In this document: positions 27,865 through 36,496 of the stretch, in pieces | Position numbering within the stretch: position 1 is the first letter of the stretch | How the letters are laid out: each line of letters starts with the position of its first letter | Origin: Legionella jordanis | Lineage (GTDB): Bacteria > Pseudomonadota > Gammaproteobacteria > Legionellales > Legionellaceae | Reading direction: 5' to 3' | Assembly: GCF_900637635.1 (NCBI RefSeq) | Contig: NZ_LR134383.1 | Location: 1,767,501-1,831,500, forward strand | DNA: 64,000 nt | Made by a program: the position numbers and the translations under genes | The notes under the pieces: model-generated | Databases searched by the model: none | What the model was told of the DNA's origin: nothing | Seen by the model: the letters and a program-made list of their open reading frames with translations, nothing else

Positions 27865-27992
27865 AAAGAAAGCCAGGGCAAGCCCTGGCTTCGCAGTCAC
27901 CAATCGAGATATCCTATCTCGATTTCATCCCTGACTTTCACATCCTTATGATTGCAATTCCCTTTGTAAGACCTCAAATCCGTTGAAGTCAT
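27861..27992 (-). ncRNA. Probable CsrA-sequestering small RNA (RsmY/RsmZ type)
   Basis: On the minus strand a short transcript of about 132 bases is bounded by a promoter and a strong terminator and contains five A(N)GGA motifs. They are ACGGA (GGA at 27979-27981), AAGGGA (27959-27964), AAGGA (GGA at 27943-27945), AGGGA (27928-27931) and AGGA (27912-27915). The last sits as a loop on a perfect 9-bp stem (27903-27923). The terminator is a stem AGCCAGGG/CCCTGGCT (27871-27890) followed by TTCTTTTTAT. Repeated GGA, one of them in a hairpin loop, is the signature of RNAs that bind CsrA and free its mRNA targets. In L. pneumophila, RsmY and RsmZ do this under LetA control. No protein is encoded. 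Which of the two it is I cannot tell. Confidence 0.75.
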
Positions 27993-27998
27993 ACTTAG

Positions 27999-28027
27999 AA
28001 TGTAGCAATTTGCATTTAGCTCTGCAA
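27999..28027 (-). promoter_or_regulatory. Promoter of the Rsm-type sRNA
   Basis: On the minus strand TTGCAG (28022-28027) and TACATT (27999-28004) are separated by exactly 17 bases. The -10 is preceded by C, as in RpoS-responsive promoters. The predicted start at about 27992 gives a transcript of about 132 bases to the terminator. Confidence 0.55.
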
Positions 28028-28163
28028 CACTGTGCAATTTGCATACGAGGTGAAATTAATTTTCTACTTTTGCGTCATTTTAATAAATATGTAAAAAGAT
28101 CAATTACTTAGTAAAATGATTGCAAATAAGTGCAGTTATTGCATGCAAATTTCTCGCAAGAGA

Positions 28164-28178
28164 TTGAGAAATTTCTTG
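28164..28178. promoter_or_regulatory. LetA-like response-regulator box
   Basis: TTGAGAAATTTCTTG contains the palindrome AGAAATTTCT and fits the L. pneumophila LetA consensus TNAGAAATTTCTNA in all but one base on either strand. It lies about 180 bases upstream of the predicted sRNA start. Distant upstream GacA/UvrY/LetA-type sites are usual for csrB/rsm genes. Confidence 0.6.
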
Positions 28179-28262
28179 GGCATGCTTGAGCAAATTCCTT
28201 AGAATTCAAAACACTCTATTCTGGAGTAATTAATCAGTAGCTCTAACGGAAAACCCGAACCC

Positions 28263-28268
28263 TATAAT
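28263..28268 (+). promoter_or_regulatory. Possible -10 box before the ProQ-like gene
   Basis: A consensus TATAAT stands 40 bases before the first in-frame ATG (28303) and 110 before the preferred ATG (28378). No convincing -35 hexamer lies 16-18 bases upstream, so strength is uncertain. Confidence 0.3.
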
Positions 28269-28377
28269 GCTAATCCGCAAAATTGACTAAATTTTATATT
28301 AAATGATAAAAACCAGCTTGCTAATCACAATAATTGTGGTAGTTTATTTGAGTTTTAACTTGGGCTTAGAGAACAAG

Positions 28378-28737
28378 ATGAATCAACAGAATGAAACAGC
28401 CAAAAAAGACAAACAGCAAATCATTGATTGGCTTATCGAGCACTTCCCCAATGCCTTTTTTAAAAAAGGTGGTCAGGTTAAACCGCTGCAAATTGGCATT
28501 TTTGATGAAATAATTGATTTTTATGAACGGTTAGATAGCCCCCCTTTTAGTAAAAAAGCTTTACGTGAGGCCCTCAGTTACTACAGCTCTTCACCGGCCT
28601 ACTTAAGTTGCCAAAAGCCAAATGCTGCGCGTGTGGATCTCTTTGGTAATGAAGTGGATGTCGTCACGGAAGATCAAGCGAAGTATGCCTATCAACGTTT
28701 TCAGCAAAGATACGGTGAGAAAAAAGCTCAAAACTAA
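28378..28737 (+). CDS. ProQ/FinO-domain RNA-binding protein
   Basis: A 119-residue protein consisting almost wholly of a ProQ/FinO domain: DWLIEHFPNAFFKKGGQVKP, then IGIFDEIIDFYERL, then SKKALREALSYYSSSPAYLSC and ARVDLFGNEVDVV. Such proteins bind 3' hairpins of sRNAs and mRNAs and act as RNA chaperones; Legionella RocC represses competence with the sRNA RocR. This one is a minimal form without the ProQ C-terminal domain. The ATG at 28378 is preferred because of family length. An ATG at 28303 would add 25 residues that form a hydrophobic helix, a form not known to me. It stands next to the Rsm-type sRNA gene, which may be chance. Confidence 0.85.
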   Translation: MNQQNETAKKDKQQIIDWLIEHFPNAFFKKGGQVKPLQIGIFDEIIDFYERLDSPPFSKKALREALSYYSSSPAYLSCQKPNAARVDLFGNEVDVVTEDQAKYAYQRFQQRYGEKKAQN

Positions 28738-29013
28738 AGTAGAATGACAGCTGCTATTATTTTTTTATTTTTAAAGTCTCAATACTGCAGTACACATTCG
28801 TGCACCAGGTTTGTGCAAGTTACAACGGTTGGGGCTATGGCAACTATTAACTTTAATCTTCAATTGAACCGCTTTGACTACCTGCTTTAACCATCACCCT
28901 CAAACGGACTGCCTTAACTTCATAACCACAATATTGAATAGGCCAGATGTCAGTTAACACATTTGGTCAAAAGGTGAAACAACTGTTCAACACCGAAGTT
29001 GCATGCATTAGAT

Positions 29014-29727
29014 TTAAATGCTGTTGACATCATCGGGTTTGCGGCAGCAAAGTAAATAGTTAACATCAACAGAGACCCGCAAGTCAGCGCTTCGGCTAAA
29101 GGGATTATAACTCATTCCTGAAACCTTAAGCATTTCCAATCCAGCTGCACGAGCCATTTGGGCCAACTCGCTAGGCTTCACAAACTTTTCAAAATCATGT
29201 GTCTGTCTGGGTAAAATGCCCAACAAGTATTCTGCCGCCAAAATGACAGAAGTGTAAGCTTTGAACGTGCGGTTAATCGTTGAAAGAAACAGATATCCTC
29301 CAGGTCTTAATAGCCTTGCGCAATGATTGATGATTACCTCAGGCTGCGGTACATGCTCAAGCATCTCCATACAAGTAATGACATCAAACTGAGCTTCATC
29401 GTAATCTTCAATAGCTGAACAAACGTAGTTGATTGTTAGATGTTTGCTTAAAGCATGTTCTCTGGCTGCTGACAAAGCCTCTTCGGATAAATCAAGCCCG
29501 GTAACTGTTGCATCCTGGCTGGCCATGGCCTCAGTCAAAATGCCTCCCCCACAGCCAACATCCAGCACCTGTTTGTTTGCCAAGGGGCAGGTTTTTAAAA
29601 TAAATGCAATTCTGGCTGGGTTAATGTCATGCAATGTTTTTAATGGGCCGTCTTTATCCCACCACACTTGAGCATACTGGGAAAATTTAGCGATTTCTTC
29701 GGAATCAACGTTTAATTTATGGTTCAT
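29014..29727 (-). CDS. ubiG: Ubiquinone biosynthesis O-methyltransferase
   Basis: A 237-residue SAM-dependent enzyme carrying out both O-methylations of the ubiquinone ring. The SAM motif I reads QVLDVGCGGGILTEAMA (about 53-69). The family region ITCMEMLEHVPQPEVI and LFLSTINRTFKAYTSVILAAEYLLGILPRQTHDFEKF (in part) are diagnostic for UbiG. The length matches E. coli UbiG (240). Its start overlaps the end of the upstream gene by 11 bases, so the two are translationally coupled. Cytosolic, probably working with the Ubi complex at the membrane. Confidence 0.95.
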   Translation of the reverse strand: MNHKLNVDSEEIAKFSQYAQVWWDKDGPLKTLHDINPARIAFILKTCPLANKQVLDVGCGGGILTEAMASQDATVTGLDLSEEALSAAREHALSKHLTINYVCSAIEDYDEAQFDVITCMEMLEHVPQPEVIINHCARLLRPGGYLFLSTINRTFKAYTSVILAAEYLLGILPRQTHDFEKFVKPSELAQMARAAGLEMLKVSGMSYNPFSRSADLRVSVDVNYLLCCRKPDDVNSI

Positions 29728-30442
29728 GACGATTTAGCAAATCCAAGGGTTTAAAGAAGGCCAATACTTGTGGATTATGAATAAAACTTAAATTGTAAGG
29801 ATGTTCGGCAATTAAGCAAGTAAAACCATTGGCCTGAGGTATGTCTTTGGCGATGCGACCAAAAAGAAGTAATTGCAAAGAGGGTTTGCACACAATCAAT
29901 TGATCAAACAAGCTATTCATAAAAGGCTTCCAGTGCCGCGCATGAAAATTTACCTTTCCCTTGCTGAACACAAGAGACGCATTCAGCAATAAAAATCCCT
30001 TTTTCATTAAAGATTGAAAGAATTCTTCGCTGGTTTGACAAAAAGTTGATTTATCAAGTTTAGCAATAGCGGCTTGTGACAAATCCCCTTGTAAATCACC
30101 GCGAGCAACCAATAAAGTTTTTATCCAGTTTCTTAATGAAGTAGCTCGATTCACTTCTTTGCTTAGGCCTGTTTCGCACCACAAGGAATTGACTGCTTTA
30201 TCCCAAAAAGCATAACCATTTGCAGAGTGGGAACGTGGGTAAGGCGACTCGCCAATTAAAATGTATTTGGTTTCACTTAAAGGCAAACTAAATGCTGCAA
30301 ACAGTTTATCAATTCCCGGCAGCCAACTTTTATCTTGCTCCAGTAACAAAAGATAGTCATTATCCACATTTTTTAAGGCATTGGTTAATATCGCATGCCA
30401 CTCAGGATGTGCGTTTTGAACAAGAGAATGCACCAAATTCAT
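29717..30442 (-). CDS. Uracil-DNA glycosylase homologue with altered catalytic motif
   Basis: A 241-residue protein with the overall pattern of family 1 uracil-DNA glycosylases. ILIGESPYPR (residues 61-70) takes the place of the GQDPYH water-activating loop. ANGYAFW matches the AxGLxFS strand, LLLNASLVF the uracil-recognition strand (LLLNTxLTV), and AEHPYNLSF the HPSPLS loop. The catalytic aspartate of GQDPYH is Ser66 here and the following His is Pro, while the other catalytic His and the Asn are kept. It may have lost base-excision activity or changed substrate. The ATG at 30442 is preferred to one 11 codons upstream. It overlaps ubiG by 11 bases. Confidence 0.7.
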   Translation of the reverse strand: MNLVHSLVQNAHPEWHAILTNALKNVDNDYLLLLEQDKSWLPGIDKLFAAFSLPLSETKYILIGESPYPRSHSANGYAFWDKAVNSLWCETGLSKEVNRATSLRNWIKTLLVARGDLQGDLSQAAIAKLDKSTFCQTSEEFFQSLMKKGFLLLNASLVFSKGKVNFHARHWKPFMNSLFDQLIVCKPSLQLLLFGRIAKDIPQANGFTCLIAEHPYNLSFIHNPQVLAFFKPLDLLNRHEP

Positions 30443-30560
30443 TATCCACTTAAACCTATGTTTTACTAAGAACAATTTGTATGTCCATTTGGCTTATATC
30501 ATAATTCGTTAAGGATAGAGTACTACAATTTTAGATATCCAATACAAGAGAGAAGTATAG

Positions 30561-32654
30561 ATGGCTAGCAGCACTGCAGAAATAATAAAAATGACAAGTG
30601 ATAGAGTTCACAATAAAAACTGTTATTCATATCTTAAGCAACTTGCATTAACTCCTTATGTGATGGACACCTTCTCAAAAGAGTTGAAAACCGCGCTCAG
30701 CGCAGTGATGAGCCAAAGTCAATACGATGAAAATTATCCCTATGCCGATTTGTATACCGCCTTCTTTAGCGAAGTAGAAAGTAAAATTGATAAAATTTAT
30801 GACCAACGCCGAAGGAATCTTGAACGAAACAAAGAATTAGTGATTTCTAACCAGCCACTTTCCGACAAAAACGATTTTGTCCGATTATATACTAGGAGTT
30901 TGGGCGATGTGGCTGACATTGAGCAGCAAATTCAGGAACTGGATGACTTTATATTTTCCATTTATGACAATGACAATAACATTTTACCGCAAACCTTTGC
31001 AGCGATAAAATCGATTCCTCTACGCCATGCCCCTGTTGATACCGAAATTGAATCGTCCATCACTAAATCTCTGCAAGATGAAGGCGAAAACGTAAACAAA
31101 CATGCTCAATCGCCTGCGCAGGCAGGTTCCTTATTTGGACGATTATCAGCCACTTTATCGGATGATTTCAAACCTCAACACACGACCAGTTTGGCAACTG
31201 TGCGTAAATATGAGTATCAGGACAATAGCCGCCGTGAATACCGTTTTGGCACTCAAGGCCAGCGTCATCATGGAGAAGAGCGTGTCAGCCCTCTATTTGA
31301 GAGATGGCTTGATGTCGCCTCACGTAGAGAAAACACGGATCGAATTGTTCACATCTATTTTAATAATTTAGGTTACGACAGAAGTGGCATCGAAGGTTCG
31401 AAGGAGCGTGCACTGTCCCTTAAACTGCACGAACTTGAGAAAACGAGAGATTTTCTAAACCCCGATCCGCCAAAAATAGCAGTGATTACCCTTCCTGCAG
31501 ATCAGGGGTATATGAAAAGCCGGGAATATTCAAAAACTCGCGACAGTCACAAATGCAAAGAAGTATTCGAAGAATTTTTCAATATTGCCAATCAGAACTC
31601 GAAAGCCGTCTCTGAAGTGAAGGATTTCTACATCAGCTCAAACATCAGGGCCCGTCTTTTTAAAGATAAAGATTTATACAGTGCTGATGTGGAAAGGGAA
31701 ACACTTCAGAAATTATTGACCAAAAGTTTTCAGGACTTAGGATTTGATCCTGAAAAAGACAGGATGAGTAGCGCGCAAAGGCAAGCCGTCTGGTTTCATT
31801 TTATTAAATTTGCACTAACCAATTTCATCATTGAAGAACTAAACCCTAGAAGTTACAACTTTTCATGTAAGGATGCGATTGACCGAGGTGGTGTTTCTTC
31901 GGCTTATTATAATTTAATGAAATCTTTTACCACTGCCAATCCTATGACTCGCGAAGAATTCGAATGTGCATTACATGCTGCCCCCGCGATGGTTAAAGCA
32001 CGCGGCATGAATCACCATCTAAGACTCATTTGGAACGCTGTTGATAGTTATGTAAACAATAATTATGAAGCGCTTCGCGACAATCCACAAAAAGCCTGGT
32101 TGATTGCCTGGCGAGACTTAAATTGCCCACACTCTCGAGTAAAGGAATTGCTGGACTTAAGAATTAAACAAAGCCTAGAAGAATTGGAAAAGGCCAATAA
32201 AGCGAATCCTAAAGATCCTAAAATCGTTAAAAGTTTGAAGATTTTGCAGGAAATAGAGACCCACAAAAATCTTGGGGTCAGCGGCAAACGGCTTTTACTT
32301 GAGGCAACTGTACGCACTCGCGATCTCGCTTTGACAGAAAAACCCAGTCATGAGCAAATAGAAGCTTATGAGAAATTGGCAAACCGCATCAATATTCGTT
32401 CTCCAAATTTACATATTGTAGCCGGCTTAATGAAAATGCTGGTTGGCATTGTGGCTTATGGTCTGTCTTTTGGCCATGCACAATCCATGTTGCATTCAGG
32501 TATTGCGACATTTAAAACCGGAGTACATGGAAGAGAGGGAATTGTCCAAGACATCAAAGCACAATTGGTGCAGTTAAAACAAGCCAATAATCCTCAAGAG
32601 AATCTTAATGATGAAGAAGGGGAACGCGACGACGAAGGTATCCGGGTAAACTGA
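30561..32654 (+). CDS. Large CX5R phosphatase-like protein, candidate Dot/Icm effector
   Basis: A 697-residue hydrophilic protein without signal peptide. Its centre contains SCKDAIDRGGVSSAYYNL (about 435-452). C436 and R442 make a CX5R loop like that of cysteine-dependent phosphatases, including the Legionella phosphoinositide phosphatases SidF and SidP, whose loops read CKSxKDR. It is preceded by ITLPADQGYMKSREYSKTRD (309-328) and followed by MVKARGMNHHLRLIWNAVDSY (478-498), probably fold elements. The N-terminal 250 residues are helical and unassigned. The C-terminus is acidic (EGERDDEGI), in keeping with the E-block of translocated Dot/Icm substrates. AAGAGAGAAG lies before the ATG. It stands alone between a divergent and a co-directional gene. 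Activity is inferred from the motif only. Confidence 0.6.
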   Translation: MASSTAEIIKMTSDRVHNKNCYSYLKQLALTPYVMDTFSKELKTALSAVMSQSQYDENYPYADLYTAFFSEVESKIDKIYDQRRRNLERNKELVISNQPLSDKNDFVRLYTRSLGDVADIEQQIQELDDFIFSIYDNDNNILPQTFAAIKSIPLRHAPVDTEIESSITKSLQDEGENVNKHAQSPAQAGSLFGRLSATLSDDFKPQHTTSLATVRKYEYQDNSRREYRFGTQGQRHHGEERVSPLFERWLDVASRRENTDRIVHIYFNNLGYDRSGIEGSKERALSLKLHELEKTRDFLNPDPPKIAVITLPADQGYMKSREYSKTRDSHKCKEVFEEFFNIANQNSKAVSEVKDFYISSNIRARLFKDKDLYSADVERETLQKLLTKSFQDLGFDPEKDRMSSAQRQAVWFHFIKFALTNFIIEELNPRSYNFSCKDAIDRGGVSSAYYNLMKSFTTANPMTREEFECALHAAPAMVKARGMNHHLRLIWNAVDSYVNNNYEALRDNPQKAWLIAWRDLNCPHSRVKELLDLRIKQSLEELEKANKANPKDPKIVKSLKILQEIETHKNLGVSGKRLLLEATVRTRDLALTEKPSHEQIEAYEKLANRINIRSPNLHIVAGLMKMLVGIVAYGLSFGHAQSMLHSGIATFKTGVHGREGIVQDIKAQLVQLKQANNPQENLNDEEGERDDEGIRVN

Positions 32655-32671
32655 CCGAAAGCAGCAGTTTT

Positions 32672-32693
32672 GCTGTTGCTTAGCTGTTGCTTA
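32672..32693 (+). repeat. Short tandem repeat (11 bp x 2)
   Basis: GCTGTTGCTTA occurs twice in direct tandem between the CX5R gene and the M20 hydrolase gene. The preceding AGCAGCAG can pair with it imperfectly. It may be a weak terminator or a simple-sequence expansion. Confidence 0.5.
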
Positions 32694-32743
32694 GCTTTTG
32701 ATTTTCCGTTAATGTCATAAGCTTTGCGAATGGGTTTTCGTAC

Positions 32744-33967
32744 ATGGAAACAGTAAGAAAGGATCTGCTGCCCTTCCTTAAGAACAGCAAGTCGCTGATG
32801 ATTGAACAATTGCAGGCATTTTGTGAAATCAACACAGGCAGTGAAAACCTGCAAGGGCTGTCAAATATGCTTGCGGCTTTAAGATCGGTGTTTTCCCCTT
32901 TGGCCGATGAGATTCAAGTTCGCAAATTTTCACCCATCTCTGTCATGGACATGGAAGGGACTACTTTCCAGCAACCCTGTGGGGACGCTCTTTTTATTCG
33001 TAAACGACCGGAACTAGAACGGCGGGTTTTATTAGTCGGCCACATGGATACCGTCTTCGCTGCTGATCACCCCTTTCAAAAGACACGCTATATCAACGAG
33101 CATCAAATCAATGGCCCTGGAGTAACGGATATGAAAGGGGGATTAATCGTTATGTTGCATGCCTTAAAGGCTTTTGAACATATGGAGAGCAAAAACCGAT
33201 TGGGTTGGGATGTGATAATTAATGCCGATGAGGAGCTTGGCTCCCCTGCTTCCCAGGTCCTATACGATGAAGTTGCAGCTCTCTATCAGGTGGGATTGGT
33301 TTATGAACCAGCAATGGATGCTCAAGGAACACTGGCCAAAAATAGAAGCGGTAGTGGCAAATTGACCCTTGTTGCGACAGGAAAAAGTGCACATGCCGGC
33401 CGTTCTTTTAATCAGGGACGCAATGCCATTTGCTATTTAGCCGAAGCCATCACGGCCATCCACAAATTGAATGGCTTAAAAGAGGGGGTCACCATCAATG
33501 TCGGTAAAATAGCCGGCGGTGAAGCCTTAAATGTGGTACCCGATAAAGCTGTGGCCAAATTGGATGTTCGCATTAGCCAACCGGCTGATGAGCTCTGGGT
33601 GAGAGAGCAGATTGGCCAAATTATTCATACACTTAAGCACACTGATTACAGTCTAACGTTACATGGTTCGTTTGAACGCCCAGTAAAACGCATTAATCAG
33701 GCGACCGAACGTTTATTTACCCGCATTCAACAAATTGGAAGTCAATTGGGTTTGCAATTCGATTGGCAAGACAGCGGCGGCTGTTGCGATGGCAACAATC
33801 TTGCCCAACACGGTTTGGCTGTATTAGATACCTTGGGGGTTCGCGGCGGTAATATTCATAGCAGCAATGAATTTATTTTATTAGATAGCCTGGTTGAACG
33901 CTCTGCACTTAGTGCATTATTGCTAGACGACCTATCTCAAGGTGGACTTGAGGAATTAAAACAATGA
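32744..33967 (+). CDS. M20-family metallohydrolase of the AST operon
   Basis: A 407-residue di-zinc hydrolase of the M20 (ArgE/DapE/CPG2-like) family. Visible landmarks are VGHMDTVFA (His and Asp), then NGPGVTDMKGGL (bridging Asp), then NADEELGSP (general base Glu), the lid-domain motif KSAHAGRSF, and the final His in GGNIHSSNEF. M20 enzymes cleave N-acyl or peptide bonds of amino acids. The gene overlaps astA by four bases, so translational coupling is expected. In this operon a desuccinylase function (the AstE step, succinylglutamate to glutamate) is a sensible guess, but AstE itself belongs to another family and the role here is inferred only from context. Confidence 0.8.
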   Translation: METVRKDLLPFLKNSKSLMIEQLQAFCEINTGSENLQGLSNMLAALRSVFSPLADEIQVRKFSPISVMDMEGTTFQQPCGDALFIRKRPELERRVLLVGHMDTVFAADHPFQKTRYINEHQINGPGVTDMKGGLIVMLHALKAFEHMESKNRLGWDVIINADEELGSPASQVLYDEVAALYQVGLVYEPAMDAQGTLAKNRSGSGKLTLVATGKSAHAGRSFNQGRNAICYLAEAITAIHKLNGLKEGVTINVGKIAGGEALNVVPDKAVAKLDVRISQPADELWVREQIGQIIHTLKHTDYSLTLHGSFERPVKRINQATERLFTRIQQIGSQLGLQFDWQDSGGCCDGNNLAQHGLAVLDTLGVRGGNIHSSNEFILLDSLVERSALSALLLDDLSQGGLEELKQ

Positions 33968-35016
33968 TGTTGCTTCGCCCTGTTCGCGAAAACGATGTAG
34001 ATGCCATTTTAGAATTGGCATTACACTCTGGTATTGGAATGACTACCCTACCCAAAGATAAAAGCCTTTTACGAAAGCGTTTAAAATTATCACTCTCCTC
34101 CTTTAAAAAATCCGTTCACCATCCCATCAATGAGTATTATTTATTTGTACTGGAGGATCCTGCTACTGGTAAAGTGGTCGGAACATCAGGAATCGAAGCT
34201 TCAACCGGTTATGAATTACCTTTTTATTCCTACAAAATATCCAAGCGCACGCGAATTTGCCATTCATTGAATATACGCAGCGATTACGAAATACTGAATT
34301 TAGTTAATGACAATCAAGGTCGAAGCGAGATTTGTACCCTTTTTCTCGAACCTGGTTACCGGCACAACAACAACGGCTTGTTATTGTCACGGTCGCGTTT
34401 TTTGTTTATGGCGCAATTTCCCAACCGCTTTGCCCCGATTGTAATTGCTGAAATGCGTGGCATCTCAGACGAGCTGGGACACTCACCCTTTTGGGACAAT
34501 GTCGGTAGGCATTTTTTCCATATGCCCTTTGCAGAGGCAGATAGATTGACCTCCTCCACCAACAAGCAGTTTATTGCGGACTTAATGCCACGAAGTCCCA
34601 TCTATGTAAAACTCTTAGCTCCTGAAGCTCAGGCAGTCATTGGCAGGCCTCACCAATCCACCATTCCTGCTATGAATATTTTAATGCGTGAAGGGTTCCG
34701 CTATAACCATTACATTGATATTTTTGATGCTGGCCCAACCATTGAAGCGCCTACGAATCAGATAAGAACTCTAGCAATGAGCCGTGTATTAAACTTAAAA
34801 AGCATCAGTGATGAAGTCAGCTCAAAACCCTTTCTCTTATCCAACACAAAACTTGATTTTAAGGCCACTCTCAGTCAAGCCATGGTGAATGACCAGCAAG
34901 GCTGCTGCATTATTAGTAAGGATACGGCTGAGCTATTACAGCTTAGGGCTGGAGACTACCTCAGGCTATCCCCTTTACACACGGAAAACTTAAATCTAAG
35001 TGAAATAAAAATATGA
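33964..35016 (+). CDS. astA: Arginine N-succinyltransferase
   Basis: A 350-residue protein matching AstA, which transfers succinate from succinyl-CoA to the alpha-amino group of arginine, the first step of the arginine succinyltransferase (AST) pathway. Characteristic stretches are [16 protein letters not shown] (opening), [47 protein letters not shown] and [12 protein letters not shown]. It begins with ATGA overlapping the hydrolase stop and ends with ATGA overlapping astD, showing a tightly coupled operon. Length agrees with E. coli AstA (344). Cytosolic. Confidence 0.95.
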   Translation: MMLLRPVRENDVDAILELALHSGIGMTTLPKDKSLLRKRLKLSLSSFKKSVHHPINEYYLFVLEDPATGKVVGTSGIEASTGYELPFYSYKISKRTRICHSLNIRSDYEILNLVNDNQGRSEICTLFLEPGYRHNNNGLLLSRSRFLFMAQFPNRFAPIVIAEMRGISDELGHSPFWDNVGRHFFHMPFAEADRLTSSTNKQFIADLMPRSPIYVKLLAPEAQAVIGRPHQSTIPAMNILMREGFRYNHYIDIFDAGPTIEAPTNQIRTLAMSRVLNLKSISDEVSSKPFLLSNTKLDFKATLSQAMVNDQQGCCIISKDTAELLQLRAGDYLRLSPLHTENLNLSEIKI

Positions 35017-36494
35017 ATACGAACAAACATCATGCTACGCATTATATTAATGGCCACTGGCTATCAGGAGAGGGCGACTCCTTTTATTCCAAAAATCCTG
35101 TGGATTCAAGCGTGGTTTGGCAAGGGCGGGAAGCCACTTCAGAAGAAGTTTTTGCAGCCTGCGAAGCAGCTCATTTGGCTCTTTCCCCATGGTCTTTGCT
35201 GAATGTTTCAGAGCGTTGCTCATACTTAGACAACTTTGCCAAAGAAGTCGAAGCTAAACAGGATGAATTGGCTTATCTAATTTCATTGGAAACTGGCAAA
35301 CCTCTGTGGGAATCAAAGACAGAAGTCAATTCAGTCATTACAAAGATAAGCATATCCGTGCAAGCTTATCAGGAACGAAATGCAGAAAAGAAATTCCAAA
35401 GCGGTGAAGTAAATGCAAATATAAGGTATAAACCTCATGGAGTAGTTGCCGTTTTGGGAGCTTTCAATTTTCCAGCCCATTTAAGCAATGGCCATATTGT
35501 ACCCGCCCTATTGGCTGGTAATACTGTGGTTTATAAACCGAGTGAACTGGCTCCTGCAGTAGCGCAATTCATGATTCAATGCTGGCATGAAAGCGGCATA
35601 CCTTCCGGTGTTATCAACTGTGTCCAAGGTGGGGTAAAAACAGCACAATGTCTCATGAGCACCGACATTCAAGGTCTTTATTTTACTGGCAGCTATCGCG
35701 CTGGCAAGGCAATTCATCAGTACTTTTCCGGTAGGCCAGAAGTTATTCTTGCACTCGAAATGGGTGGCAATAACCCCTTAATTGTGGACGCCATTAAAGA
35801 TATTAAAGCGGCAGTATATCAGACCCTTTTGTCCACCATGCTTACCTCAGGACAACGTTGCAGCTGTGCAAGACGGCTATTTATTATCAATAATTCAACC
35901 GGTGATGAGTTTTTGCAACAATACGTCAAAGCTTGTCAGCAGTTAGCTATCGGTACTTTTAATGATCGCCCAGAACCCTTTATGGGGCCAGTCATTAATC
36001 ATGAACACGCTCTTAAACACCTGGAAGCCCAGGAGAAATTGCTGGCCTTGGGTGGGAAACCCATCTTAAAAATGAGTTTGCTAAAAGAAAACAGTGGTTT
36101 TCTTTCACCAGGAGTCGTGGACATGACTTCGATTCAAACTGCACCGGATGAGGAAATTTTTGCTCCTTTTGTGCAAATTTATCGCCACGAAGAACTAACA
36201 GAAGCAATCCAGATGGCCAATCAAACCCGTTATGGCTTAACAGCAGGTCTTTTAAGCGAAGATAGTGGGCAGTACCAGCAGTTTTATTATGGCATTCGCG
36301 CAGGCCTTATCAATTGGAATAGACCGACCACTGGTGCTCTGAGCAGTCTTCCATTCGGAGGCGTAGGTTGCAGCGGTAATCATAGGCCTAGTGCTTATTT
36401 TGCTGCCGACTATTGCAGTTATCCTATAGCCAGTCTAGAACAAGATAAACTGTCCGTGCCTAAATCATTGCACCCTGGAATTATACTGGATTAA
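35013..36494 (+). CDS. astD: N-succinylglutamate 5-semialdehyde dehydrogenase
   Basis: A 493-residue NAD-dependent aldehyde dehydrogenase that oxidises succinylglutamic semialdehyde to succinylglutamate, the fourth step of the AST pathway. It opens with [14 protein letters not shown], typical of AstD. The cofactor site is [17 protein letters not shown] and the catalytic Glu lies in [11 protein letters not shown]. The catalytic Cys lies in [12 protein letters not shown], where the second Cys of CSC is also seen in AstD. The closing [20 protein letters not shown] (about 20 residues) is family-like. The gene begins in the astA stop codon and ends two bases before astB. Confidence 0.94.
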   Translation: MNTNKHHATHYINGHWLSGEGDSFYSKNPVDSSVVWQGREATSEEVFAACEAAHLALSPWSLLNVSERCSYLDNFAKEVEAKQDELAYLISLETGKPLWESKTEVNSVITKISISVQAYQERNAEKKFQSGEVNANIRYKPHGVVAVLGAFNFPAHLSNGHIVPALLAGNTVVYKPSELAPAVAQFMIQCWHESGIPSGVINCVQGGVKTAQCLMSTDIQGLYFTGSYRAGKAIHQYFSGRPEVILALEMGGNNPLIVDAIKDIKAAVYQTLLSTMLTSGQRCSCARRLFIINNSTGDEFLQQYVKACQQLAIGTFNDRPEPFMGPVINHEHALKHLEAQEKLLALGGKPILKMSLLKENSGFLSPGVVDMTSIQTAPDEEIFAPFVQIYRHEELTEAIQMANQTRYGLTAGLLSEDSGQYQQFYYGIRAGLINWNRPTTGALSSLPFGGVGCSGNHRPSAYFAADYCSYPIASLEQDKLSVPKSLHPGIILD

Positions 36495-36496
36495 TT

